Below, in pieces: positions 44,840-54,412 of a DNA stretch of 64,000 bases. The notes under the pieces are model-generated. The model was not told the DNA's origin. It saw nothing but the letters and a program-made list of their open reading frames with translations, and searched no databases. The first letter of the stretch is position 1; every line of letters starts with the position of its first letter. The DNA comes from Pyrinomonadaceae bacterium (GTDB lineage: Bacteria; Acidobacteriota; Blastocatellia; Pyrinomonadales; Pyrinomonadaceae). The position numbers and the translations under genes are program-made. The DNA is taken from contig JAVEDP010000022.1 in the NCBI GenBank assembly GCA_030841085.1, positions 372,001 through 436,000 on the forward strand, in the 5' to 3' direction.

Positions 44840-46159
44840 GTGGCAGAATCACGAGCAGCGGTCAGGGCCGCGGGACGACGTTTACTGCGTCGTGGCGCTC
44901 GGGGTGTAGGCCACACCGTCGCGCGCCGCAGTAGATTCCTTGCCTTCCTGGCCTTGCTTGGACCAGGCATGATTGCTGCCAGCGCGGGCAATGACGCGGG
45001 CGGCATCGCAACCTTCGCCTCCGTCGGGGCCGAGCACGGCTATCAACTTCTTTGGATCCTCATACCCATAACAATCAGCCTCGGCATTGTTCAGGAAATG
45101 TGTGCGCGCATGGGCGCAGTCACCGGCAAAGGACTCGCCGACCTGGTGCGCGAACGGTTCGGTGTGCGCTGGACCGCGTTCATCATGTTGGCGCTGCTGA
45201 TCGCGAACGGCGGTGTAACCGTTTCCGAGTTCGTTGGCATCGCCGCCGCAACGGAACTGTTCGGCGTGCCGCGCTTCATCTCAGTTCCCTTGTCCGCAAT
45301 CAGCATTTGGTGGTTGGTCGTTAAGGGTTCGTATCAACGAGTAGAGCGCGCGTTTCTACTAATGTCGCTGGTCTTTCTCGGCTACATCGTTTCCGCTTTT
45401 ATGGCCCACCCTGATTGGAGCGCGGTCGCAGTTGGTTTCGTAAAACCCACTTTCAGTTTGGGCTCGGCATATCTATTCACCTGTGTCGCTGTGATCGGAA
45501 CGACCATCTCGCCTTACATGCAGGTTTACGTGCAATCGTCGGTAGTTGAAAAAGGTGTGACTCCCGAGGAGTACCGGAAAACAAAAGCGGACGTCTGGGT
45601 TGGAACTGTTTTTGCGATGCTGGTCGTCTTTTTTATTGTGGTATCGACCGGAGCAACGCTGCACAAGTTTGGCATTCGCATCGAAACCGCCGCCGATGCT
45701 GCGCGCGCTTTGAAACCGCTTGCTGGACCTTATGCGGAAAAACTATTTGCAGTTGGTTTGTTTGGCGCGTCGATGCTGGCCGCCGGCGTGCTGCCGCTTG
45801 CCACGGCTTATTCGATCAGCGAAGCCCTGGGTTTTGAAAAAGGAGTGTCGCGCAGCTTTCGCGAGGCGCCAATCTTCATTGGCGTCTTCACTTTTCTGGT
45901 AGCGGTCGGCGCCGCCATCGCCGTTATTCCCAACCTGCCGTTGATTCGCGTGTTACTCGTAACGCAGGTTATCAACGGACTGCTCTTGCCCATTATTCTT
46001 TTCGCGGTTCTGCGACTGGTTAACGATCGTGAAATCATGGGCGCCTATGTCAACGGGCGGCTTTACAACCTCGGCGCCTGGTTGACGGTAATCATCGTCA
46101 CCGCACTATCGTTCTTGTTAATTCTGGCAACAGTCTTTCCCGGCATTTTCGCGGTCTAA
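44840..46159 (+). CDS. Nramp-related divalent metal transporter with altered metal site
   Basis: A 439-residue membrane carrier with about 11 hydrophobic segments in the Nramp fold. In TM1 the usual DPGN is NDAGG (D52 kept, Asn replaced by Gly), and in TM6 the usual MPH is SPY (S224, P225, Y226), so the conserved methionine is lost. In studied Nramps this methionine is needed for selectivity against magnesium and calcium. With the MgtE_N/CBS protein encoded just upstream this suggests transport of magnesium or another hard cation rather than manganese or iron. GTG start at 44840 with GGAG upstream. Confidence 0.85.
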   Translation: MAESRAAVRAAGRRLLRRGARGVGHTVARRSRFLAFLALLGPGMIAASAGNDAGGIATFASVGAEHGYQLLWILIPITISLGIVQEMCARMGAVTGKGLADLVRERFGVRWTAFIMLALLIANGGVTVSEFVGIAAATELFGVPRFISVPLSAISIWWLVVKGSYQRVERAFLLMSLVFLGYIVSAFMAHPDWSAVAVGFVKPTFSLGSAYLFTCVAVIGTTISPYMQVYVQSSVVEKGVTPEEYRKTKADVWVGTVFAMLVVFFIVVSTGATLHKFGIRIETAADAARALKPLAGPYAEKLFAVGLFGASMLAAGVLPLATAYSISEALGFEKGVSRSFREAPIFIGVFTFLVAVGAAIAVIPNLPLIRVLLVTQVINGLLLPIILFAVLRLVNDREIMGAYVNGRLYNLGAWLTVIIVTALSFLLILATVFPGIFAV

Positions 46160-46274
46160 ACCATTGATCCTGGCTTCGTACCGCAGCGCAAATCTCTCTC
46201 GCCAAGCCACGCGATCAGTGATAAAAGAATAGGCCACAAAACCCGTTGCACTTACCGACAGCGTAAGCAAAAGC

Positions 46275-47714
46275 TTGAAGCGTAACCAATCCAAAAACAA
46301 AGCTGTTCTATTCCTGGTCGCGACCGCCATCGTCGTGCTGGCGATCTATCTCGTATTCAAATTCGATAAGCAGTTGCTGGATCTGCTGAGTTCGCGAATG
46401 GCGGGGTTGTCTTTTAACCCCAAGACGATCATCGGAGTTTTGCAGCTAATTCTGTTTGCGACGCTCGCCTATCTCATCGTCCGTGCGCTCAATACCGCCG
46501 TCTTTGGCCTGGTTCGTTTGCGCCGCGATTTTGAAGCGCCAACTCTGGTTCGCAACATCTTTTCGATCATAGCGTTCACAGCGTTGTTCTTCATTATCTT
46601 CACGCAGATTTTTCCTGACGTTAACCTCGGCGCGCTATTCACTACCTCGGCGATCTTCGGCGTAATCCTTGGTCTTGCGTTGCAAGACACACTCGGGAAC
46701 TTCTTCGCAGGCATTTCGTTGCAAGCTGACAGGCCGTTCCAGGTTGGTGACGTGATCACAGTTGGCTCGCAGCAAAACACTGGAGTGGTCGAGGAGATCA
46801 CCTGGCGGGCTGTCAAAATCAGGACGTTCCAGAATCATGTCGTGCTCATTAGCAATAGCACAGCGGCAAAAGAGCCGATCGAAGTGGGACCGCGCGACAA
46901 CCTGAATGCCCGTTTGGTTTTCTTCAACACGTTGTATACCGACTCACCGGCAAAGACGATCCATGTCGTAAGGGAAGCAGTGCGCGAGGCAGACAATGTG
47001 TCGCAGAAAATCGCGCCCGTTGTGCGCATCCGGAATCTGGGCGAGAGCGCGGTCGAGTACGAAGTCAAATATTGGCTTGACGACTATGCGAAATACAATG
47101 ATACCGACGCTCTCGTGCGGCAGCGAATTTGGTACGCCTTCCGGCGCAACGATTTGAGCTTTGCCTACCCAACGCGAACGTTGCTGGTTGCAAGACGACC
47201 AAAAACTTCAGGCGGCGACGCTGCCCCCATTGTCGAGCGGCTCGCTGCCGTTGACATCTTTGCTCCACTCTCGACTGAAGAAACGACAATGTTGGCCCAG
47301 GCGGCGACCAGTCATGTGTTCGCGCCGGGCGAAACAGTTATCCGCGCCGGCGATCCCGGTTCGTCAATGTTCGTGGTCCATAACGGCCGCGTCGCTGTTC
47401 AGTTAAATGAAAACGGGCGGCCGCGAACCGTTGCCACGCTGAGCGAAGGCGCTTTCTTTGGTGAGATGGCATTGTTTACCGGTGAACCGCGGACAGCAAG
47501 TATAGTCGCCCTTGAAGAAACGGAAGTTTTGGAGATTGGCCACCAGGCGATGAAATTGGTTTTCGATGCCAACCCCGACCTCGTCGAGTCCCTAAGCCAT
47601 ATCATCACCGAACGTCTCCAGGCTCTCGCCGCAAGCGAGGATCAAGGCGCCACCGATAGCGACGAATCTGCCGGCCTTCTTTCCGCTATTAAACGTTTCT
47701 TCGGGCTCTCTTAG
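46275..47714 (+). CDS. MscS-type mechanosensitive channel with cyclic-nucleotide-binding domain
   Basis: A 479-residue protein. After two or three hydrophobic helices comes the MscS pore and beta domain: GVILGLALQDTLGNFFAGISLQADRPFQVGDVI and NHVVLISNSTAAKEPI. Residues ~325-450 form a cyclic-nucleotide-binding domain (GETVIRAGDPGSSMFVVHNGRVAV, FFGEMALFTGEPRTASIVALE). Similar fused channels in other bacteria respond to cyclic nucleotides or osmotic shock and open as a safety valve. No cyclase is next to it. TTG start at 46275 is uncertain. Confidence 0.88.
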   Translation: MKRNQSKNKAVLFLVATAIVVLAIYLVFKFDKQLLDLLSSRMAGLSFNPKTIIGVLQLILFATLAYLIVRALNTAVFGLVRLRRDFEAPTLVRNIFSIIAFTALFFIIFTQIFPDVNLGALFTTSAIFGVILGLALQDTLGNFFAGISLQADRPFQVGDVITVGSQQNTGVVEEITWRAVKIRTFQNHVVLISNSTAAKEPIEVGPRDNLNARLVFFNTLYTDSPAKTIHVVREAVREADNVSQKIAPVVRIRNLGESAVEYEVKYWLDDYAKYNDTDALVRQRIWYAFRRNDLSFAYPTRTLLVARRPKTSGGDAAPIVERLAAVDIFAPLSTEETTMLAQAATSHVFAPGETVIRAGDPGSSMFVVHNGRVAVQLNENGRPRTVATLSEGAFFGEMALFTGEPRTASIVALEETEVLEIGHQAMKLVFDANPDLVESLSHIITERLQALAASEDQGATDSDESAGLLSAIKRFFGLS

Positions 47715-47832
47715 GCTCACCCTTTAGACCCCCGACCTGGACCTTGATCCAGCCCAATTCCCCTTTTCGAAGCAACAGGCGAGACGCATTTTTCCGGCGC
47801 TTTTGTTGGCCATTTCCCATTTTTTGGGCAAC

Positions 47833-47861
47833 TTGACAGAACACGACTCAATCTTTATTAT
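47833..47861 (+). promoter_or_regulatory. sigma70-type promoter upstream of hsp20
   Basis: -35 TTGACA (47833-47838), 17-base spacer, -10 TATTAT (47856-47861). It is about 75 bases before the hsp20 start. No CIRCE operator is seen with it. Confidence 0.75.
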
Positions 47862-47936
47862 TGTCTTGCGCTCACGGGCGTAAATCCAAACCAAATAGCC
47901 CGCAAGCGTGAAGAGAAATAAGGAGGACATTTTGTG

Positions 47937-48470
47937 ATGACCATAGTTCGTTATGACCCCTTCCGCGATCTTCGCACCCTCCAGGAAGAAGTGAATCGAT
48001 TGTTTTCCACGAACCTGACTCGAGGCTTTGGCGAAGAAGGCATCGGCCGTGGCGCCTGGAATCCCAGCGTCGACATTTATGAGAACAAGGACCACATCGT
48101 TCTCGAGGCGGAACTGCCCGGAATGAAGCGGGAAGACTTCGAATTGTCAGTTGAAAACAATGTGATTACCCTGCGCGGTGAACGACAGTTCGAAAAGAAC
48201 GAAGATTCGGATAATTATCACCGCGTCGAACGATCTTACGGTTCGTTCACGCGTTCTTTCACTCTGCCGCAAACGGTTTCGGCGGAAGGAGCAAATGCTG
48301 AATACAAAAACGGCGTGTTGCGCGTGACGTTACCAAAGCGCGAAGAGACAAAAGCGCGCCGCATTGAAATTAGCGGCGAAGCTGCGGGCAGCACGGCCAA
48401 GACGATCGAAGCAAAAGCGGAGAACGTCAATAACGCGACGAAGTCGAGCCAGGCCGCCGGCGGCCGCTAA
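47937..48470 (+). CDS. small heat-shock protein (Hsp20)
   Basis: A 177-residue alpha-crystallin-type chaperone. The core (about 40-135) has NPSVDIYENKDHIVLEAELPGMKREDFELS, then VITLRGERQF, FTRSFTLPQTVSAEGANAEYKNGVLRVTLPK. An Ala/Glu-rich tail follows. Hsp20 holds unfolding proteins for refolding by ClpB/DnaK. The ATG at 47937 is used; a GTG just before it shares the same frame. AAGGAGG lies about eleven bases upstream. First gene of the chaperone cluster. Confidence 0.93.
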   Translation: MTIVRYDPFRDLRTLQEEVNRLFSTNLTRGFGEEGIGRGAWNPSVDIYENKDHIVLEAELPGMKREDFELSVENNVITLRGERQFEKNEDSDNYHRVERSYGSFTRSFTLPQTVSAEGANAEYKNGVLRVTLPKREETKARRIEISGEAAGSTAKTIEAKAENVNNATKSSQAAGGR

Positions 48471-48493
48471 ATATTCTCGCGGTGCGAACACAG

Positions 48494-48542
48494 GCGGGGT
48501 CGTCAGGCCATGAAATCGCCTGACGTCCCCGCTTCAAGATAA
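48494..48542 (+). promoter_or_regulatory. long hairpin between hsp20 and clpB
   Basis: GCGGGGTCGTCAGG (48494-48507) faces CCTGACGTCCCCGC (48529-48542) with one T-T mismatch. There is no T-tract after it and clpB starts eight bases later, so it may limit or tune clpB translation or stabilise the mRNA, rather than terminate. Confidence 0.6.
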
Positions 48543-48550
48543 GAACAGAC

Positions 48551-51145
48551 ATGCGACTAGATAAATTTACGCTGCGAGCGCAGGAAGCCATTCAGGCGGC
48601 AATCGAACTCGCGGAAAAAAACCAGCACCAGCAAGTTGAGCCGGAACACTTGCTCGCGGCCATGCTCGAGCAGCCGGAAGGAATCGTGCGTCCGGTGCTT
48701 GGCAAACTCGCGGTCAATGTCCCCGTAGTGCTCAATGATGTGCAAGCGGCCATCGGTCGTTTCCCAAAAGTTGAAGGCGGACAGCAATACTTCAGTTCGC
48801 GTCTCAGCCAGATTTTTACGGCCACTCAAAAACTAGCCGACAAGATGGGCGACGAGTTTAACTCGACCGAGCATCTGCTGCTGGCGCTCGCGGATGAAAA
48901 AAATGGCGAGGCGGGAAAGATTCTGCGCCAACATGGCGTAAAGCGCGACGATCTCTTGAAAGTGATCGAGCAGATGCGCGGCGGCTCGAAGATTACCGAC
49001 TCGAACGCGGAACAAAATTATCAGGCGCTTGCAAAATATGCGCGTGACCTTACCGAACTCGCCCGCAAGAATAAACTCGATCCGGTGATTGGTCGTGACG
49101 ACGAGATACGAAGAACTATCCAGGTCCTGTCGCGGCGCACAAAGAATAATCCGGTTTTGATTGGCGAGCCGGGCGTAGGCAAAACCGCCATCGTCGAGGG
49201 ACTGGCACAAAGGATTGTTTCAGGCGACGTGCCGGAGACGTTGCGTAACAAGCGGCTGGTGGGGCTTGATCTCGGTTCGATGCTGGCAGGCGCGAAGTAT
49301 CGGGGCGAGTTTGAAGACCGCTTGAAAGCAGTTCTAAAAGAAATTGAGAACGCGCAAGGGCAGATCATTCTTTTCATTGACGAGCTGCATACGTTGGTGG
49401 GAGCGGGCGCTGCCGAAGGCGCGATTGACGCGTCGAACATGTTGAAGCCGGCGCTGGCCCGCGGCGAGCTGCGCTGCGTCGGCGCAACCACGCTCAACGA
49501 ATATAAAAAATATATTGAGAAAGATGCGGCACTCGAACGCCGCTTCCAACAGATCTACGTTGGCGAGCCCAGTGTTGAAGACACGATCGCAATCCTGCGC
49601 GGGTTGAAAGAGCGTTACGAAGTTCACCACGGCGTGCGCATCAAGGATTCGGCCATCGTTGCCGCCGCCACGCTTTCCAATCGTTACATTACCGACCGCT
49701 TTCTACCAGACAAAGCCATCGATCTGATAGATGAGGCAGCTTCGCGGCTAAGAATCGAGATCGATTCGCTGCCGCAGGAGATCGATGAACTCGAGCGCGA
49801 AATTCTGCAACTTGAAATTGAACGCCAGGCGTTGCAGCGCGAGGAAGATGAAAAGTCGCGAGCGCGTCTGAAGGAAATTGAACAGCGCATCGCCGACCTC
49901 CGCGAGAAATCATCGGGCATGAAGGCCAAATGGCAATCGGAAAAAGAAGCCATCGAGCGCATGCGTACCGCTAAGGCTGAGCTCGAGCAACTGAAAAGGC
50001 AGCTCGAACACGCGCGAAACGCCGGCGACCTGGCGCGCGCCTCCGAACTCCAATACGGCCAGATTCCGGAGCTCGAACGTAAGTTTACTGCCGAACAGGA
50101 AAAGCTCGCGGCTTTCCAAAAAGACGGCGTCATGCTCAAGGAAGAAGTAGATGAAGAGGACGTCGCGCAGGTCGTTGCCAAATGGACCGGCATTCCAGTT
50201 TCCAAAATGCTGGAAGGCGAGACGCACAAGCTGGTGACGATGGAAGAGCGGCTGGGCAAACGCGTGATTGGACAGGAAGAAGCATTGGCGGCGGTGGCGA
50301 ACGCAGTCAGGCGCGCACGCGCTGGTTTGCAGGACCCGAATCGTCCGGTTGGTTCATTTATATTTCTTGGTCCAACTGGCGTTGGTAAAACTGAAACTGC
50401 GCGAGCGCTGGCTGAATTTCTGTTCGATGACGAGCGCGCAATGATTCGTCTCGACATGTCTGAGTACATGGAAAAGCACGCCGTGGCGCGCATGATTGGA
50501 GCGCCGCCGGGGTACGTTGGCTACGAGGAAGGCGGGCAACTTACGGAAGCGGTGCGCCGCCGGCCTTACGCAGTCATTCTTTTTGATGAGATCGAAAAAG
50601 GGCATCCGGACGTTTTCAATGTGCTGCTCCAAATTCTTGACGACGGCCGGTTGACCGACGCGAAGGGGCGCACTGTTGATTTCAAAAACACTGTGCTGAT
50701 CATGACTTCAAACCTTGGCTCGCGTGAGATTCAGGCGGCCGCAGGCGACGAGACGCAGGTGCGCGAAGCGGTGTTGCAGGAATTGCAAGATCATTTCAAG
50801 CCGGAATTTCTCAATCGCATCGATGACATTGTGATCTTTCATCAACTTTCGCGCGAGCAGATTGTGAAGATCATCGACGTGCAATTAGAGCGGCTGCGCA
50901 GGAGTCTGAGTGAAAGAGGAATTCAACTGGTTTTGGATGATTCGGCCCGCCAGCTTTTGGCTCGCGAAGGGTACGATCCGACTTACGGCGCGAGACCGCT
51001 CAAGCGCGCAATTCAAACGTTGGTACAGAACCCGTTGGCGGTGAAGCTGCTGAACAGCGAAGTGCTGCCGGGACAGATTGTAAAAGTCTCGGCCGAAAAC
51101 GATAAGATGGTTTTTAAGAACGAGGCCGCAGCGGCAGTTGCTTAA
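48551..51145 (+). CDS. clpB: ATP-dependent disaggregase ClpB
   Basis: An 864-residue AAA+ chaperone of full length. Clp_N domain (about 3-145), first ATPase ring with GEPGVGKT (205-212), coiled-coil M domain (about 405-525, rich in Glu, Lys and Arg: [27 protein letters not shown]), second ring GPTGVGKTE near 605 and ClpB C-terminal domain. The M domain, not found in ClpA/ClpC, identifies ClpB; it binds DnaK and threads aggregated proteins for refolding. Partner dnaK is not in this cluster. Confidence 0.97.
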   Translation: MRLDKFTLRAQEAIQAAIELAEKNQHQQVEPEHLLAAMLEQPEGIVRPVLGKLAVNVPVVLNDVQAAIGRFPKVEGGQQYFSSRLSQIFTATQKLADKMGDEFNSTEHLLLALADEKNGEAGKILRQHGVKRDDLLKVIEQMRGGSKITDSNAEQNYQALAKYARDLTELARKNKLDPVIGRDDEIRRTIQVLSRRTKNNPVLIGEPGVGKTAIVEGLAQRIVSGDVPETLRNKRLVGLDLGSMLAGAKYRGEFEDRLKAVLKEIENAQGQIILFIDELHTLVGAGAAEGAIDASNMLKPALARGELRCVGATTLNEYKKYIEKDAALERRFQQIYVGEPSVEDTIAILRGLKERYEVHHGVRIKDSAIVAAATLSNRYITDRFLPDKAIDLIDEAASRLRIEIDSLPQEIDELEREILQLEIERQALQREEDEKSRARLKEIEQRIADLREKSSGMKAKWQSEKEAIERMRTAKAELEQLKRQLEHARNAGDLARASELQYGQIPELERKFTAEQEKLAAFQKDGVMLKEEVDEEDVAQVVAKWTGIPVSKMLEGETHKLVTMEERLGKRVIGQEEALAAVANAVRRARAGLQDPNRPVGSFIFLGPTGVGKTETARALAEFLFDDERAMIRLDMSEYMEKHAVARMIGAPPGYVGYEEGGQLTEAVRRRPYAVILFDEIEKGHPDVFNVLLQILDDGRLTDAKGRTVDFKNTVLIMTSNLGSREIQAAAGDETQVREAVLQELQDHFKPEFLNRIDDIVIFHQLSREQIVKIIDVQLERLRRSLSERGIQLVLDDSARQLLAREGYDPTYGARPLKRAIQTLVQNPLAVKLLNSEVLPGQIVKVSAENDKMVFKNEAAAAVA

Positions 51146-51220
51146 TTGTCCGATAAACTTCAGTTTGTCGCCGTTGCTCATTCGCTCAACAACCTCGACA
51201 AACTAAAGTTTATCGGACAA
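51146..51220. repeat. 25-base-arm inverted repeat after clpB
   Basis: TTGTCCGATAAACTTCAGTT (from 51146) faces AACTAAAGTTTATCGGACAA (to 51220), with a loop of about 25 bases. It starts right at the clpB stop and may form the 3' stem of the clpB mRNA. Confidence 0.85.
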
Positions 51221-51250
51221 GTGTTCGAATAACAGGAGAGAAATCACGAG

Positions 51251-51694
51251 ATGTCTCAATGGAATCCATTGCACGACCTGGTGACTTTGCAAGATCGGAT
51301 GAACCGTCTGTTTGAAGACGCAACCCAGCGGCGCGCGAGCGAGGCCGACCAGAACGATCAATTGGAACGCGCTGATTGGTATCCGGCCGCGGATGTTTAT
51401 GAAAACGATGGCGCGTTCATGGTGGCTGTCGATCTTCCCGGCATTGATCGAGCGAAACTGGATATCAGCATTGACGGCGATAACCGGCTGACGATTAGGG
51501 GCGAGCGCACCGCGCGTGATTCAACACAGCATCGCGGCGAGTGTCCGAGCGGCAAGTTTTTGCGGACCTTCAGCGTGCCGGCGTCCGTCGATCAAGGGGT
51601 CATCAGGGCAAATTATAAAGACGGCGTGCTCGAAGTTCAGTTGCCAAAGCGGCCCGAGCGCAAACCGCAGCGCGTGGAAATCAAGGTTTCTTAG
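51251..51694 (+). CDS. small heat-shock protein (Hsp20), second copy
   Basis: A 147-residue alpha-crystallin-type chaperone. DRMNRLFEDA opens, followed by the core ADVYENDGAFMVAVDLPGIDRAKLDISIDGDNRLTIRGER, then FLRTFSVPASVDQGVIRANYKDGVLEVQLPKRPE. It is more acidic than the first copy (47937-48470) and has a shorter tail; the two probably form different oligomers. Start ATG 51251 with an AGGAGAGAAATC-like ribosome-binding site. Confidence 0.93.
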   Translation: MSQWNPLHDLVTLQDRMNRLFEDATQRRASEADQNDQLERADWYPAADVYENDGAFMVAVDLPGIDRAKLDISIDGDNRLTIRGERTARDSTQHRGECPSGKFLRTFSVPASVDQGVIRANYKDGVLEVQLPKRPERKPQRVEIKVS

Positions 51695-51695
51695 T

Positions 51696-51738
51696 TGTAA
51701 AGCAAACTGTTAGTTTGCGTTGGTTCGTTATCATGAAC
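51696..51738. repeat. half copy of the TGTAAAGCAAACTGTTAG palindromic element
   Basis: TGTAAAGCAAACTGTTAGTT and the following GCG match the left end of the 87-bp elements, but the right end is missing. A TCGTTATCATGAACGA hairpin follows. It lies just before the grpE start. Confidence 0.7.
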
Positions 51739-51758
51739 GAGCGGAGTTGGTAAAAAGT

Positions 51759-52406
51759 ATGAGCAGATTTGGCAGAGGCCGCGGCGCCTGGGACGAAGAC
51801 GAGCCGCGAGACATCAGGGTAACCGATCGCCGCCGCATCCATTTGGATGATGAAGGTGAAAGCGTCGCGCCCGCCGCCGACGTGCCTAATCTTAAGCCGA
51901 GCTACGTCGAGGAATTGGAAGCTCGTACCCGCGCCGCCGAACAAAAGCTTCAGGAAGTGCAGGCGCGTTTTGAACAGCTGCGCCAGCAACTCCAGAATGA
52001 GACTGACGAGACGCGCCGTCGTTTGAACAAAGCAGCCGACGAGCGCGCGCACCGCGAGAAAGCGAATTTCATTACCGCGCTGTTGCCGGTTTTGGACAAT
52101 TTGCAACGTGCGACTGAGGCCACCGAATCGGGCGCATCTGCGGAAGACGTGGCTGAAGGCGTTCGTCGTACGGCGTCTAGTTTTGAAAACGCGCTCGTCG
52201 CTGCCGGTGTCGAACCGCTTGAATCTGTTGGTGAACAGTTTAATCCGGAGTTACACGAGGCGGTCGAGACCGCGGAAGTCGAACCGCAGGATGAAGGCAA
52301 AGTGATCGAGGAATATGCGCGTGGTTACAGAATTGGCGATCGCCTGTTGCGTCCGGCGCGGGTAAAGGTTGGGCGCGCGGCCGCCAGGGCTAAGGGTGTG
52401 GAGTAG
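51759..52406 (+). CDS. grpE: nucleotide-exchange factor GrpE
   Basis: A 215-residue protein. The N-terminal basic and acidic segment leads into a long coiled coil (EELEARTRAAEQKLQEVQARFEQLRQQLQNETDETRRRL), then a GrpE beta-domain with NFITALLPVLDNLQRATEAT, GVEPLESVGEQFNPELHEAV and GYRIGDRLLRPARVKVG. GrpE releases ADP from DnaK, yet dnaK and dnaJ are not seen beside it. ATG 51759 is preferred over an earlier frame that runs through the repeat; the site before it is a modest GGAG. Confidence 0.9.
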   Translation: MSRFGRGRGAWDEDEPRDIRVTDRRRIHLDDEGESVAPAADVPNLKPSYVEELEARTRAAEQKLQEVQARFEQLRQQLQNETDETRRRLNKAADERAHREKANFITALLPVLDNLQRATEATESGASAEDVAEGVRRTASSFENALVAAGVEPLESVGEQFNPELHEAVETAEVEPQDEGKVIEEYARGYRIGDRLLRPARVKVGRAAARAKGVE

Positions 52407-52501
52407 TTTCGGACTAAAACCGCACTACCAAAATTTAAGAATTTAAGATTTGAGATTTCAGATCTCAGAAGAGAACGAGTTGAGATGCTGGAAGCAACTG
52501 A

Positions 52502-54160
<1,659 letters not shown>

Positions 54161-54302
54161 GAGGCGCCCGGCGGGGAATATTGACGCAGTGTGCTCCGGA
54201 TTTCCTGAAAAGCTCTTCAAGTTGGCCGCATATTTGCTTGAAGTGGAGCGGCGAGAAATCTTATTGCATTGAAACGCAACGGCGAATATGCTCGGGACAT
54301 CT

Positions 54303-54326
54303 AACCGCCGGAGTAAGGCGGTTTTT
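54303..54326 (+). terminator. rho-independent terminator after groEL
   Basis: AACCGCC (54303-54309) pairs with GGCGGTT (54317-54323) followed by TTTGC. Short T-tract. Confidence 0.65.
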
Positions 54327-54412
54327 GCAGTTCCCGTTTTGAAAAAGAAGAAGCCTGCCGTCACGAAATAGTGCACGACGTTTTTCTTTTGGGAAGTACA
54401 GGTTAAGAAAAA

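Noticed and set aside
47724-48095. minus-strand frame over the hsp20 promoter
   Set aside because: It overlaps the hsp20 start antisense and shows no recognisable protein.
49684-50493. minus-strand frame of 269 codons within clpB
   Set aside because: Serine-rich shadow of the ClpB coiled coil; clpB itself is unmistakable.
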